Positions 1-9,756 are shown, counted from the stretch's first letter. The stretch is 22,500 bases of DNA from Cristatella mucedo (GCA_009760855.2 WPIO01000014.1:622501-645000); one strand, 5' to 3'. The notes: generated by a model not told the origin, from the sequence alone. Program-made: numbers and translations.

Positions 1-925
1 CCTAGCTACAGATTTTTGCACCAGCTGCAATCGCCTGATCGCACATGCTGGTAGGCCAGTATGCAGTGAGTTGCAGAAGTCAAGACGGGATTTCACGAAT
101 GCATGAACCAACTTAGATGTGGTATCCTTATCTAAACAAGCCCGAATTTTAGCAATGTTATGAAGCTGAAAATAGGCAGATTTGACTATGGAGCTGATAT
201 AGTCGTCTAATGAGAGGTCGCTTTAGAATATGACACCTAAATTTCAAGCTGATTCAACTGGAGATATGCTGGCAGAGCCAATTTTGAGTTTCAGCCTTTC
301 CGATTCGTGAACCACACTGGGTTTGCCCATAACTAATAAGTTAGTTTTATCGTCATTTAGTTTTTAGAAAATTCGCTGCCATCCATGTGCGGATGTCATC
401 AATACGTGCAGCAAGTGAGTTGAGAGAATTTGAGGTGCTCGAAGGCTGGGAGGGATCAAAGCAAAGGTACAACTGAGTGTCATCCGCATAGAAGTGAAAG
501 CCTAGATTGTGCTTGGCAATCACATCAGCAAGAGGCAGAGTATAAACCGTGAAAAGAACCGGACCTAGCACGGAGCCTGAGGTACCCCATATTTCAGAGG
601 TACTTCAGATGGTCTTTGTCCATTCACGTCAATACTCTGGAGTCTCCCACTGAGATAGGACCTGAACCACTGCAGAGCAGTGCCAGTGATGCCCAGGCGA
701 GATGAGAGGCGCTCTAGAAGAACTTTGTGATCGATAGTATCAAAAGCTGCCGAAAGATCGAGCAAAACAAGCAGAGACACTCTAGCCATGTCTGCATTCC
801 TAAGTAGGTCGTTGTATACCCGAAGCAATGCTGACTCTGTGGAGTGATTAGCTCTAAAGCCAGACTGGAACTTACTAGCAAGGTGAGAAGTATCGATATA
901 TGAGTTTAGCTGGTCTGCCATTACA
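1..925 (-). mobile_element. LINE (family A, L2/CR1/jockey-like) RT remnant, 5'-truncated, running off the window
   Basis: This would encode the reverse transcriptase of a non-LTR retrotransposon. Read on the minus strand from 921, the order of motifs is: ADQLNSYI..SHL; the finger motif FQSGFRANHSTESALL; RT motif A LLDLSAAFDTIDH; motif B GVPQ followed by LGPVLF; the catalytic motif C FYADDTQL at 479-490; and the thumb/C-terminal part (LVHAF, SRLDFC, LPACAIRRLQLVQ) down to base 1. The reading frame is broken. One base is missing near 570-580 between GVPQ and LGPVLF, and one base is extra near 356-362. Two stops follow in frame, at 244-246 (TGA) and 223-225 (TAA). Homology ends abruptly near 925, the pattern of a 5'-truncated insertion. 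The aspartates of motifs A and C are intact, so the decay is fairly recent. The C-terminus and 3' end lie outside the window. The same family is on the plus strand at about 9640-11998. Confidence 0.93.
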
Positions 926-944
926 CTTGAACTGCTACATCTGT

Positions 945-1366
945 TTCAGCCTCATCGTGCCATCTGCTTGTCTTTTGACACTTTTGGCACGTCATTAGCT
1001 GCTCCATTAAGACTCTTAAAGACAGTTTATGACAGAGCATTGTGCTCTGCAAGTACTAGACTGTGGGGATAACTCCTTCTCACGACGAAACGACATATTC
1101 TCCGCTGCTATCGTATATCCACTCCAGCAGACCAGAGCTGCTATGTTCGGGCTACTTACTTCCTCAACTGCCCTCCTGCCTCAGCTATGCTTATAAGTGT
1201 CTCTATTTTGTACGAGATGAAGTCTATTGGCTACAATTGAAGGAACCAACCGCTTCTTAGGCTTTTGAGAGTGCTATATATAGATAGTTCGCGCCTGAGT
1301 AACACATACTTAATCCTTGTGAATTTGTGAAGCTACAGATGGGGATACCTTACGCTACATTAGCTG
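945..1366 (+). mobile_element. LINE family B 3' end, degenerate copy
   Basis: This segment aligns along its whole length with 19505-19921. Shared stretches include TTTCAGCCT at the start, CTTAAAGACAGTT, the CTAGACTGTGG block, ACGACATAT/CTACTCTCC, the TCTRTTGGCTAC block and a final GATACCTTACG/CTACATTA tail. The better copy encodes the typical C-terminal end of a LINE RT (RLKTVGDRSFSSAGPRLW), but here frameshifts and stops have destroyed it. It starts about 20 bases after the family A remnant of the opposite strand ends, so the two insertions abut. The ATTAC tail has decayed to two or three units. Confidence 0.8.
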
Positions 1367-2069
1367 CACCAGTATCTTTCGTGAGCTTGAAAGTACTTGC
1401 ATCTAATAAGTTCGTTAAGCTAGCGGCAGTGGACTTTAGTTAAATAACCTCTAAAGCGCGTGCGTTTCATTTGGTGTCAGACGGGCAATAATTGCTGATA
1501 ATTTCAATTTCATCCGGACCAATAGCTCTTATCTTATTCCAGGCTCATTTTTGGGCTATTGTGACTATTGTGAGATTATCCAACTGCTGATAATCTGGCC
1601 ATAAGAATACCTTTCGATAGTGGCCGGTATAAATGCCCATAGTTCGACGAATTTGGTGCCTAAAAACATCCACGGTTGTTTGTTCTAACAAAAGTAGAGA
1701 TCCAGACACTCACATAAGGAACTTTTGCGAATTAAGGAGTTCTTAAAACCAGATTAATTGAATTCCAGAGCAGTACCGTGTCGCACATTACCAAAGTACG
1801 TGAAATAGATAGCATTTATGACTCGTGAGCTCATGTCCTGAGGTAATGTCTATCAGCTATGATCTTCGCGCATCTGCATGGACTGGAGCTCATCGTCACA
1901 GCTTGTCTGTATTTCCGGCCAAGGACTTAGGTTGCGGTGCAGCAACAGCACGTTTGTAGCGTCTAGGAATGCGAACAAATCTGCAGACGGCTCTCAGCAA
2001 TAAGAATAACCACAATTATAATAATAATTACAAAACTAAGTCGTTTGTTTAGCAATGTAAGCGAGCCTA
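1367..2069. other. Intergenic stretch without recognised feature
   Basis: I see no exon, RNA gene or recognised repeat here. Stops are frequent in all frames. A short imperfect repeat, TTGCTGATAATT near 1491 and CTGCTGATAATC near 1583, is the only local structure noted. Confidence 0.5.

Positions 2070-2126
<57 letters not shown>
2070..2126. repeat. (CT)n microsatellite
   Basis: About 28 CT units with a single interruption (CTTTC near 2076). It reads as GA on the other strand. Similar tracts are at 12811-12866 and 22452-22500. Confidence 0.97.
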
Positions 2127-2129
<3 letters not shown>

Positions 2130-2255
2130 AGGTGCTTTGCAACTACCTGAAAGAGAAGCTATAACTAAGGGTTAATGCCATCAAGGTACCATACTTAGTA
2201 AAACACGCAAAAGCAGAAAAGATCTTTAGGGCCAGCGGGTATGGCTAGTAACATG

Positions 2256-2263
2256 CTCTAAAT
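2256..2263. repeat. Left 8-bp target site duplication of the hAT element (CTCTAAAT)
   Basis: CTCTAAAT directly precedes the left transposon end and is repeated without change directly after the right end at 4673-4680. Eight-base target duplications are the hallmark of hAT insertion. Confidence 0.96.
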
Positions 2264-2276
2264 CAGGGGTGTCCAA
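2264..2276 (+). repeat. hAT left terminal inverted repeat
   Basis: CAGGGGTGTCCAA matches the complement of 4660-4672 at 13 of 13 bases. Homology then stops (CTCG inside the left end, TCTT inside the right end). Confidence 0.95.
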
Positions 2277-2774
2277 CTCGTTGCCCGCGGGCCACAACCC
2301 GGCCCACCGAGGTCTTCTATGCGGCCCGGAACGTTATCCCAAAAATATTTGTCACCATGTTTTTCGTTAATTTTTAATCATTACAAACGGCGATATAAGG
2401 CGCTTAGCTGTACTTCACGCGCACGTGAAGCGTGAAGGTGTCCGAATGGCTATTTTCGAGGGAAGGTAACAAAATCGATTTATTTTGCTAGCCTTCATGT
2501 GAGCATTTTGGCGTGAAGGGGTAATATATTTTTGCTACAGCGGCGCCATTACGATCACATTTATAACGCTTCCGCAAGCGGAACTAACTGTTTCACACTG
2601 TGGATAGAAAAAAAAGAGCCGTTTCTCAGCTGCTGCTGCACGAACTGGAATCAGTCGGGTAGGTTTTCAAAAAACGCGTAGTGCTCAACTTACTTACTGA
2701 TACTAAGATATTGCTGTGATAAAATATAAATTAATCAATTCGCAACTGATCTGTTTTTTATTTCACAGAGAAAA

Positions 2775-4275
2775 ATGGCGGCGAATGTGAATACTAAAAA
2801 AAACGAAAAATTGACGCAGAAGGAAGACTTTTCAATGCATCTTGGACTGTAGACTATTTTTTAATGGAACGCTTCGGTAGGATAATGTGCCTAATATGCC
2901 AAGAAACAATTGCCGTTGCAAAGAAGTACAATGTTAAGCGACATTTTTCAACAAAACATGGCTACAGGTACAACAGTCTGATTGGTCAACTTCGAATTGA
3001 TCGCGTGAACTCGTTGAAACAGAGCGTCATCGGACAGCAGTCATTGTTTACAACAGTCAGCAACAAGTCTGAGGCTTCAACCAAAGTAAGTTTTTTAATA
3101 GCTGAAGCTATAGCTAAGCGGGGGAAAGCATTTTCCGATGGTGAATTTGTTAAGGAATGCCTCAGGCTGTTTACTGGTGTGGTCTGTCCAGAAAAGAATT
3201 CAGAAGTAGAGAAAGTCAGTCTTTCTCATCAAACGGTTGCGAAAAGAGTTGACGAGCTCGCATCCAACATAGAAGAAAGTCTCACTAAAAGACTTGCTGA
3301 ATGCGAATGTTCTTCTCTTGCGCTCGATGAAAGCACGGACAATAGCGATACGGCTCAACTGTCGGTGTTTCTACGCGGAGTAACAGGAAAGTTTGCCATT
3401 ATCGAAGAAATGTTGGATATATGTTCAATGAAAGGCACTACAACGGGGAGGGATATTTTGGATCAGGTCAAGAGGGTCCTCACAAAATTTAATCTTCCTG
3501 AAACTAAATTGATTTTTTTTGAGTCACTTCGGGACGAAATAAAAACATTTATGACAGAAAAGGGAAAAGATGTTGGCTTCCTCGATGACCAGCAGTGGTT
3601 GAATGACTTGGCTTTTTTGGTGGACATGACCAAACATCTTGCAGATCTTAATCTCAAACTGTCAAACTCCAAGGTAAGGATCAACTGGTCCATAAAATGT
3701 ATGAGTGTGTTGTCGCGTTTGTGCAAAAGCTGAAACTTTTCCGGAAACAATTGGATCAGAAGAAACTGTTACATTTCACAACACTAGCAACAAGATCGCC
3801 TGAAACGCTGGCTCATATAAAGTACTCCGCTCTTGTTAGCAAACTTGTTGATGAATTCGAAGAGAGGTTTCAGGATTTCCAAAAACATACGGATGACATG
3901 AACATGATTAGTAATCAATTTAATATCAATCCCTCTGATGCACCTGATGAATTTCAACTCGAACTAATCGACATTCATAATGGCAGCAATTTAAAAACTG
4001 CTTATGATCAGCATGACCTTGTTACCTTTTACAAGCAGTATGTTTCATCAAAGTCTTTTCCTAACCTAGCCAAACATGCTCGCAGGTATATTGCACTTTT
4101 TGGCAGCACATATTGCTGTGAACAGCTTTCTTCCAGACTGAAAAATGTGAAAACAAAGTCTCGATCCGTTCTCACAGATGAACATTTATCAGGAATCCTT
4201 AGAATTGCCACATCCACTGTTGCAGCAGATGTCGACTTTTTATGCAAGCAGAAGCAATGCCAAATATCTCATTGA
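2775..4275 (+). pseudogene. hAT transposase, internally deleted and frameshifted
   Basis: A DNA transposase that would cut and rejoin the element ends. The likely start is ATG 2775 (MAANVNTKK), just after a possible 3' splice site. A one-base loss in the A-runs between about 2797 and 2815 moves the frame. The main frame at 2864-3733 carries a BED-like zinc finger (C9, C12, H27, H32 counted from Met 2864) and the first catalytic-aspartate region SLALDESTD (D155). At residues 217-219 (near 3512) the text jumps from LPETKLI straight to FFESLRDEI. The segment that in this family holds the second aspartate (TTDGAP-type motif) and the downstream histidine region is missing; from family knowledge the loss is of the order of 100-plus residues. 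A tandem 8-bp duplication (TCAAACTG/TCAAACTC, 3654-3669) then shifts the frame. The rest, to TGA 4273-4275, is the C-terminal dimerisation region (CCEQLSSRLKN, LTDEHLSGILRIATS). Confidence 0.93.
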
Positions 4276-4659
4276 TGCCTGCAGTGCACAAGACATTGAA
4301 TACCTGTGGAGTTTAATTAACCCGAAGACATTAATATTATGTGAGTCCTTGTCATGTAATTTTGTAAGTTTTATAAGTTTCTGTCTTCATGTTATTAAAA
4401 TAAAAATCCAAAAGTAAAAGATTGGCCATAATATCTATCGAATTATTTCCCAGGACACATGATTACATTTTTATTATTTATTATTTTAATTATAATTATG
4501 CTAAAAAATACTATTGTATTGCGGTTTATTTATTAAGTATAATAGTAATAGTCATACTAAATTACGATCTTATTTTCTGATGCGGTCAACTACGCCAATT
4601 TACATGTGGCCCCCCCGACCTTTAAAATTTTTTAAAAGTGGCCCCCAACCGAAAAAAGA

Positions 4660-4672
4660 TTGGACACCCCTG
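4660..4672 (-). repeat. hAT right terminal inverted repeat
   Basis: TTGGACACCCCTG is the exact inverted complement of the left end at 2264-2276. Confidence 0.95.
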
Positions 4673-4680
4673 CTCTAAAT
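4673..4680. repeat. Right 8-bp target site duplication of the hAT element
   Basis: CTCTAAAT, identical to 2256-2263. The lack of any mismatch suggests a fairly recent insertion compared with the decayed LINE copies. Confidence 0.96.
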
Positions 4681-4929
4681 CTTGTCCAAATAAGAAAGTA
4701 AATCAAAAATACCAAGTGACCAGCTGAATGCGAGTTCCATGATTTTGGTGCATCTCATTTGAGCATTTATGAGTAGTGCTCCGCTTAACTTGAGCTATCA
4801 GTACAAGAGCGCTTGTGCCCAATAGCTCTAAGGGTAATACACACAAGAAAAGAAGCTGATAAACCAGCTAGTATGTACACACCAGACTAGCCGTTGAGTT
4901 TGTAACCAGTTAACGAAAAGTAAGGGCAC
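4681..4929. other. Flank of hAT insertion, nothing recognised
   Basis: Single-copy-looking sequence between the hAT element and the next LINE remnant. No open frame or RNA-like fold was noticed. Confidence 0.45.
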
Positions 4930-5350
4930 AGGCCAGGAGCCCTGAAAGGAGGGAATTACAGTAATTTTGCCGCGATGTCACAACCACATATTATTGTGTG
5001 ACTTTCGTTATATTGGCAGGCGCTGATTTTGAAGTGTTTCTTAGCTGAAAGTAGGCCGATTTGACAGAGAAGAAAACATGCTTATCTCATTACTCTATCG
5101 AATAGCCCTTCGGAATAGTATGGTGGATTACGGTCAGATGTCACCAGTGTGTTACTAGCTGAACCCATTTTAAGGGTTGAGTCTTCTCACTTTCAGGCGA
5201 CACTAGGTTTTCCCATAACTATTACGTTACTCTTATAGTCGCCAAGCTTCAGGAAATTGCTAGGGCGACTCTCGAAAGACGTGCAGCGCTTTCGGTGAAC
5301 ACATTCAAAGAATTTCTATCCGAGATGCAGCTAAATTTGCTTAAGTGTGT
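4930..5350 (-). mobile_element. Old LINE family A RT remnant
   Basis: This aligns in order with the minus-strand copy at 1-440. Matches include AGCTGAAAGTAGGCCGATTTGAC versus the version at about 161; GAACCCATTTTAAGGGTTGAG versus about 276; the block CACTAGGTTTTCCCATAACTA versus about 313; and GACGTGCAGC followed by CAAAGAATTT versus about 404-430. It covers the thumb side of the RT, downstream of the catalytic YADD. It has many substitutions and indels and no usable frame. It is clearly older than the 1-925 copy. Confidence 0.75.
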
Positions 5351-6249
5351 GAGAAAAACCGCTAGCTTGGGGAAGCGTTCTTATTGCACTATAGTGCAGT
5401 ATATAGGTTTCCAGAGTGGGGACAGTCATTTTCTCAATGGCGGGGTGTGATCACATTTCTAGAGGTCACTAAAGATACAATTCTTCTGAGAAAGGTCTAG
5501 ATAGGCCTGGCAAGTGGTGCGTGGCTTCACGTTCTGCGCACAGCTTCAGACTCTGCAAATAGAGATATGCATTTCTTTTTGACGAACAGGTGCGCTTGAA
5601 GCTCACGTTGTATCTACGAAGAGATGCTGTCAATTTGCTTGGATAGGACCACGTAAGTCTACCGGGCACAAGTTCTTCAGGTGTTATTTGATATGACTTT
5701 TTAAAAGAGGCTTACGGGTGGCGAGTTTTGGCTGCACAGACTTAAAATCTCCCAAAATGGAGTGACGCAGCTTTTTTTTTAGAACGGCTTAAGAGCCTGT
5801 GTAATAGGTACTCCTTTTGCGCATTTAATCGGCGTCTGCTACTAGGGATATTACAAATTTTCATTAATAAATTATAAATAGTATTTCTTGTAGAGGGCTA
5901 ACTAGGTCGGCCAGGTGAAGTACAACTGGCCGTCAGGTTCTAAGTGGTCTACCTTAAGGGAATTATCAGGCAAAAAAGTTGCGAGGTTACAACTTCCTTA
6001 GCTGAAAAACTCGCAAGTATTTGGGCAGTCATAACGCCACCGCAATCCAATTTAACTGTTGATTTTCAACCCGTAATCCCCCTTAGGGAAATTTGCCAAG
6101 GTTTTCGCAGACAAACTGGGTGGCATAATTATGGCCGCTAGCCTTAATTATGGGCTCTTCACGTGCAGACCCTATGCCTGTCTCACTTTGGTTACGCTCG
6201 TACACAGACTTAGCCTATCCGCAACCCAGATTGTAAGCGCACCACCGTG
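5351..6249. other. Intergenic stretch without recognised feature
   Basis: Open frames of about 60 residues on either strand (for example 5469-5669 minus and 5944-6141 plus) have no recognisable motif and are at chance length. More of the LINE remnant may be hidden up to about 5400 but I could not align it. Confidence 0.45.
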
Positions 6250-6400
6250 CAAATAATAATAATAATACTAATACATTTGCGTAGCACCCAGAAAGAACTT
6301 CGTTTCTTTTTTGACACTTGACATGTGCTGTAAAGGAAGCCTGATGACAAACGGTCGTTCTAAAAGCATTCAGAAGCCTGTTATGGATTCTGAAATCCAA
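6250..6400 (-). mobile_element. LINE family A 3' end, very degenerate
   Basis: The reverse complement reads TTTACAGCACATG, then a GAAGTTCTTTCTGGGTGCT block, then CAAATGTATTAGTATTATTATT. This follows the family A 3' UTR at 11916-11998 (TTTACAGCAAATG, then AAGTTCTCTGAGGGCGCT, then an ATT repeat). The ATT-rich tail is at 6252-6274. A stem-loop is still possible although the primary sequence has drifted. Upstream similarity to the RT C-terminus fades before 6400. Confidence 0.7.
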
Positions 6401-6433
6401 GAAATCCTCGTACGTTGTTTTGCTTAGCAGCTT

Positions 6434-6702
6434 ATGGAGAACATCGGCATCAATAATATGTCAGAAATTGTTTGGTCAGGATTCAAACGGCACCATTCCA
6501 CTAAAACTTATGTCTTCCGCCCAACCATTAACGATCTAATTAGTAGCGATGATGGAAACGTCACAGCCCTGGTCCTGCTTGATGTGCCGACAGGATTGGA
6601 AGGATTGGTCATTATTGATGACATTTCCTACTTTAATGAATGAGCACGGTTAGGCTCTGTTGATTCGGCTCTGGTGCAGTTCAATTTCTACTGGTCAAAT
6701 CT
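6434..6702 (+). pseudogene. LINE RT fragment (finger/motif A region), frameshifted
   Basis: On the plus strand the text WSGFKRHHSTKT, NDLISSDDGNVTALVLLD matches the finger-to-motif-A segment of LINE RTs (compare SGFRANHSTESA...LLVLLDLSAAFD in the 1-925 copy). The catalytic motif itself has decayed (LLDVPTGLE in place of LSAAFDT). After a frameshift, RLGSVDSALVQFNFYWSN (about 6649-6702) matches the next conserved block RLGITGTALQWFRSYLSGR. The residue choice SSDDGNVTALVLLD differs from family A, so it is probably another LINE family. It lies head-on to the minus-strand family A tail at 6250-6400. Confidence 0.75.
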
Positions 6703-6797
6703 AATCCAGGTATTGGGGCGGCAAGGCCCAATCACCTGAAAGCTCTGCAGCGATTCTTTTCTCTGCCCTCTCCTGTTTTCCATTATTACAGTGCTTC

Positions 6798-7046
6798 GAG
6801 AGAGAGACAGACAGACAGACAGACAGAGAGGCGGGGAGGCGGAGAGGTGGAGAGGCGGAGAGGCGGGGAGACGGGGAGACGGGGAGACGGGGAGACGGAG
6901 AGACAGAGACTGACACTGAGACCGACACTAATACCGACACTGAGACCGACACTGAGACTGACACTGAGACTGGCACTTAAACTGACACTGAGACTGGAAC
7001 TTAAACTGACACCTAAACTGACACTTAAAACTGACACTTAAACTGA
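6798..7046. repeat. Compound minisatellite: GACA, GGCGGAGA, GGGGAGAC and a 12-bp unit
   Basis: Four successive tandem blocks run into each other: (GACA)5 near 6806-6825; a GGCGGAGA-like 8-mer to about 6866; GGGGAGAC four times to about 6897; then 11 units of a 12-mer from 6912 to about 7044. The 12-mer drifts from GACACTGAGACC at the left to GACACTTAAACT at the right. The repeats give long low-complexity open frames on both strands (Ser-Val or Leu-Thr-Arg repeats), which I do not consider genes. Confidence 0.95.
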
Positions 7047-7282
7047 AAGATAGAGAAACGAGATAAGGTAAAATAGAGAGAGTGGGTGACATGGTATCAT
7101 GACATCGGCTATCGCTCCTGTGCTGACGACATTCATTAATACTTACTCTCCGAACCATTCGAATCAGCTTCGGAGTCAGATCTGATGAACGCCTACCTTG
7201 CAAGCAATTAGATACCGGATATCAACTTGTTTCCTTAATCCTAGCCAGGATACAACTGAGCTCCTCACAGCACACAATAAAC

Positions 7283-7520
7283 GTACAGCTTATAATAATT
7301 ATAATTCATTTGACATAGCGCCCTCAGAGAACTCAAGCTCTTTCTAGGCACTTTAAATTGCATGCAAAGGAAGCACGATCGAACGGTTAGTGATAGCATG
7401 CACAGTTTCAGCACGTATAAGCACATAAAGGACGAATCAGAGGGAACCACTCAATGCTGTGATAAATAGATGCATTTTTTGTTTCGTTTTAAATATGGAC
7501 AAGTGAGAAAATGTCGTAAG
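7283..7520 (-). mobile_element. LINE family A 3' end, 5'-truncated copy
   Basis: The reverse complement follows the plus-strand element base by base. It matches the last codons and 3' UTR at 11690-11980, including CAGCATTGAGTGGTTCCCT for CAGCATTTAGTGGGTCCCT, CTGTGCATGCTATCACTAACC for CTGTGCATGCTGCCACTAACC, and the terminal block GAGTTCTCTGAGGGCGCTAT. The tail is ATAATTATTATAA. Only the end of the RT C-terminus is present and it has stops. It is better preserved than the 6250 copy. Confidence 0.88.
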
Positions 7521-8459
7521 CTTCAGTAAGATACTCTTAGCTGTTCTACTTGGTTTTCCGTTGTGCTACTGTCCTCAAGTCCCGGCATTTTGGTGTCTCC
7601 TTTGACGACTGACTGCTTGGTATTTATAAGTTTAATTTAGAAGGTCGCTTTCACACATGGAAATAATGTTCGATCCCTGTCCAAGATTAAAAGCTACCTA
7701 TCGTGGTGGTTGAAAAAAATCTCACTTGCTCAACGAATTTTTTTATCAGGAATTAGAAAAGACAATTGTCATACAATTTTGCCAGAGGCTCACGAAAAAG
7801 CCATCACATCCTATATAGACGGTGATAAATTTAGCTGCAAAATTATATTAGTAGTCCAGTAAATTAAGATATATACGCATCTCCTTTGCTAAAGAAGCTT
7901 CGACGGCTTCCGGTCAGTCAAAAGGTGAAGAGCAACATTGTTACTCTTCCCTATAAGTCCCACGAGGGATTTTCTTATTCCTACATATAATTTTCTTATT
8001 CCTACATATAATATCTTGAAGATAACAAGAAATTTGTAGAGCACCTTTACTGAACTAAATCTCATTCAAGTAACTTTAAAAATATGCTGGAATGAAAAAA
8101 AAATAAGTATTTATTAATACCATTCTAATTGTTAGCACTCTCAAGTAGCAATCGAAAAATTCGTGAGGACGGAGCAAATGTTGTGAGAAACTGGTGACGT
8201 ATAGCTTATTTTAAAATTTTTCAAGTCGGGGGACTTAGCGAAGCCAGTCAGGAGTGCGTCCATGCCTGTCCAGCATGCCAAACGATACAGCAATCTAAAG
8301 AAAAGAATGTAAATTGGGTTCCGTGTACAACAAAGTGACTTGAGAGAAAATAGAGAGTGATGCATTACGAAGCCTTACTAAGAAGTGTTTCGGATAAGTA
8401 GGCTGGAGTAAGAAAAAAATGGACCTAGAAACAAGTGACAGTCCTTAAAGTCAATGCCC
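7521..8459. other. Intergenic stretch, AT-rich, only a small tandem duplication
   Basis: No coding or RNA feature recognised. It contains the perfect 21-bp duplication at 7970-8011. The 74-residue frame on the minus strand at 8141-8365 has no motif I know. Confidence 0.45.
7970..8011. repeat. Perfect 21-bp tandem duplication
   Basis: The unit running 7970-7990 (TTTTCTTATT, then CCTACATATAA) is repeated exactly at 7991-8011, with no spacer. Confidence 0.95.
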
Positions 8460-9310
8460 TGCTTGATGGGAGATAGTGAAGGTTGGCGAGAAGTAGTGCA
8501 ATGTGAAAGTTCGACGTTCAGACGGCGGAGAAGCGTAACTGTGGAGATTTTGCTCCGACGAGTCTCAGACAGAGAGCAGAGGCTTAAGGACGAGCGAATA
8601 GTGAGCTACTGGAAGCTCAGGAAGGGAAATCAGATCAATGCGTGGATCAGCATGGCTTTGGTACTGACTATAGAGCAGATTTGGTCATCTTGCGAACAGC
8701 GATGTTGGAGTGGTCACCGAAATTTCATCTAGACACTAAAGTGGATACCTTGGCCAAGCCAATGGGTAGGCTTTGGAATTGCGGCGGAACATTATGTTTT
8801 CCCACAGTAAGTACGATGACTCAAGGTCGTTCAATTTTGGAACTGTTACAGCCATTTAAGTGTGAATCTTAGCAGTACATAACGCAAGGTAATAGAGTGA
8901 GAGATATAAGTGCTGGAAGGCATAGACTATTTAAAGCACAGGTACAGCAGTGCACCGTCCGCATTAAAAGAAAGCCTACATTGTGTTACGCGATTAGATC
9001 TGCAAGAAAAAGAGCAAACTTTGTGAAAGAAGAGGAACGAGCAAATATTTACGGGGTACTCCGACACTATATAGAACTCTCCGCACGATCTCCCACTAAC
9101 ATTGGACCCAAAACAGAGCAGTGCAGTGCGAGTCGATTCCAGGCGACACGATTGGCGCTCAAAAAGATGTTCAACGATATTCAGAAATCAGTGGTATTGA
9201 GCCGCTCCTGAAAGATCCAGTATAGCTAGCAAGCAACTCCAAGTATGTCAGCATTTACTAGAAGGCACGGTACACTCTCAGCAGCGCTGAATCATCTGCT
9301 GAATGATCAT
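8460..9310 (-). mobile_element. Old LINE family A RT remnant
   Basis: This runs collinear with the minus-strand copy at about 1-870. Examples: ACCGAAATTTCATCTAGA with about 236; GCCAAGCCAATGGGTAGG with about 273; GTGCTGGAAGGC with about 435; GTGCACCGTCCGCATTAAAAG with about 477; GCAAGAAAAAGAGCAAACTTTGTGA with about 529; ATCTCCCACTAACATTGGACC with about 643; CAGTGCAGTGCGAGTCGATTCCAGGCGA with about 678; CTGAAAGATCCAG with about 751; ATGTCAGCATTTACTAGAAGG with about 788. Plus-strand open frames in this interval are accidental. The remnant ends shortly before the next, much younger family A element begins in the opposite orientation. Confidence 0.82.
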
Positions 9311-9388
9311 CTCCGCTCGGTAATTTGCGTCTGTGCGGAGTTGCCGATGGAGACGCATGCAAGCCTGCATTCTCGCGCACAGTGGTGC

Positions 9389-9395
9389 TATAAAG
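9389..9395 (+). promoter_or_regulatory. Possible TATA box (TATAAAG)
   Basis: TATAAAG lies 38 bases before ATG 9434, which starts MAGLRLGVAQRLLASSR and then a stop (TAG). The peptide looks like a mitochondrial targeting start, but no good splice donor precedes the stop. This may well be chance. Confidence 0.15.
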
Positions 9396-9756
9396 TTATT
9401 TCGCACTGCCGATCGCCCTCAGCGCTCCAGAATCATGGCGGGTCTTAGGTTGGGTGTGGCCCAAAGGCTTCTTGCGTCCTCTCGCTAGGTATTTCAAGTA
9501 CGAGACCGGCCATTAGAAGTAACTTCCTGAGAAGGCTTGCTTGACAGGGGCGACCTAAGGAAAAGTAAGCCCGTTTCGCCAAATGCAATAATTTTGTTTG
9601 GCCATTTGATACTCGGTTGCTCTAGCAAAGGTCCTCGGCGGGGCTAAATGAGCAAGACTTGTCGAGCCTTCGTCTCCCTCGGGGCGGGAGAGACTACAAG
9701 ACTCAAAGACTTGTCGACCCTTTATCTATGCACATGTATAGACTATAGAAAAGCAC

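Larger units (their letters stand above)
2264..4672 (+). mobile_element. hAT-superfamily DNA transposon, 2409 bp, complete ends, defective transposase
   Basis: Both ends are visible. The first 13 bases CAGGGGTGTCCAA at 2264-2276 are the exact inverted complement of 4660-4672, and the element is flanked by perfect 8-bp duplications. Just inside each end is a GGGCCAC-type motif in inverted arrangement. Inside lie an untranslated leader with a possible intron (GT near 2658, AG near 2768), a BED-type zinc finger, part of the RNase H-like fold and the hAT dimerisation region. The transposase lacks the middle of its catalytic domain, so this copy could move only with enzyme supplied by another copy. 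The last ~200 bases are AT-rich. The closest relatives by domain text are transposases that gave rise to vertebrate GTF2IRD2/ZBED5/FAM200-like proteins (family knowledge, not a search). Confidence 0.95.

Noticed and set aside
6340-6365. CTGATGA-type hammerhead ribozyme core
   Set aside because: No paired stem II and no GAAA partner follow. The other CTGATGA words (for example 7176) also fail.
6701-7203. Long Ser-Val and Leu-Thr-Arg open frames on both strands
   Set aside because: They are translations of the tandem repeats at 6798-7046 and have no non-repetitive coding part.
8454-9448. Plus-strand open frames of 67 to 104 residues
   Set aside because: Most of this interval is a collinear, degenerate minus-strand LINE remnant (8460-9310), so frames on the opposite strand are accidental; the last one has no motif.
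9434-9484. Mitochondrial-targeting-like mini frame MAGLRLGVAQRLLASSR after a TATA-like box
   Set aside because: It stops after 17 codons with no convincing splice donor. Kept only as a low-confidence regulatory note.
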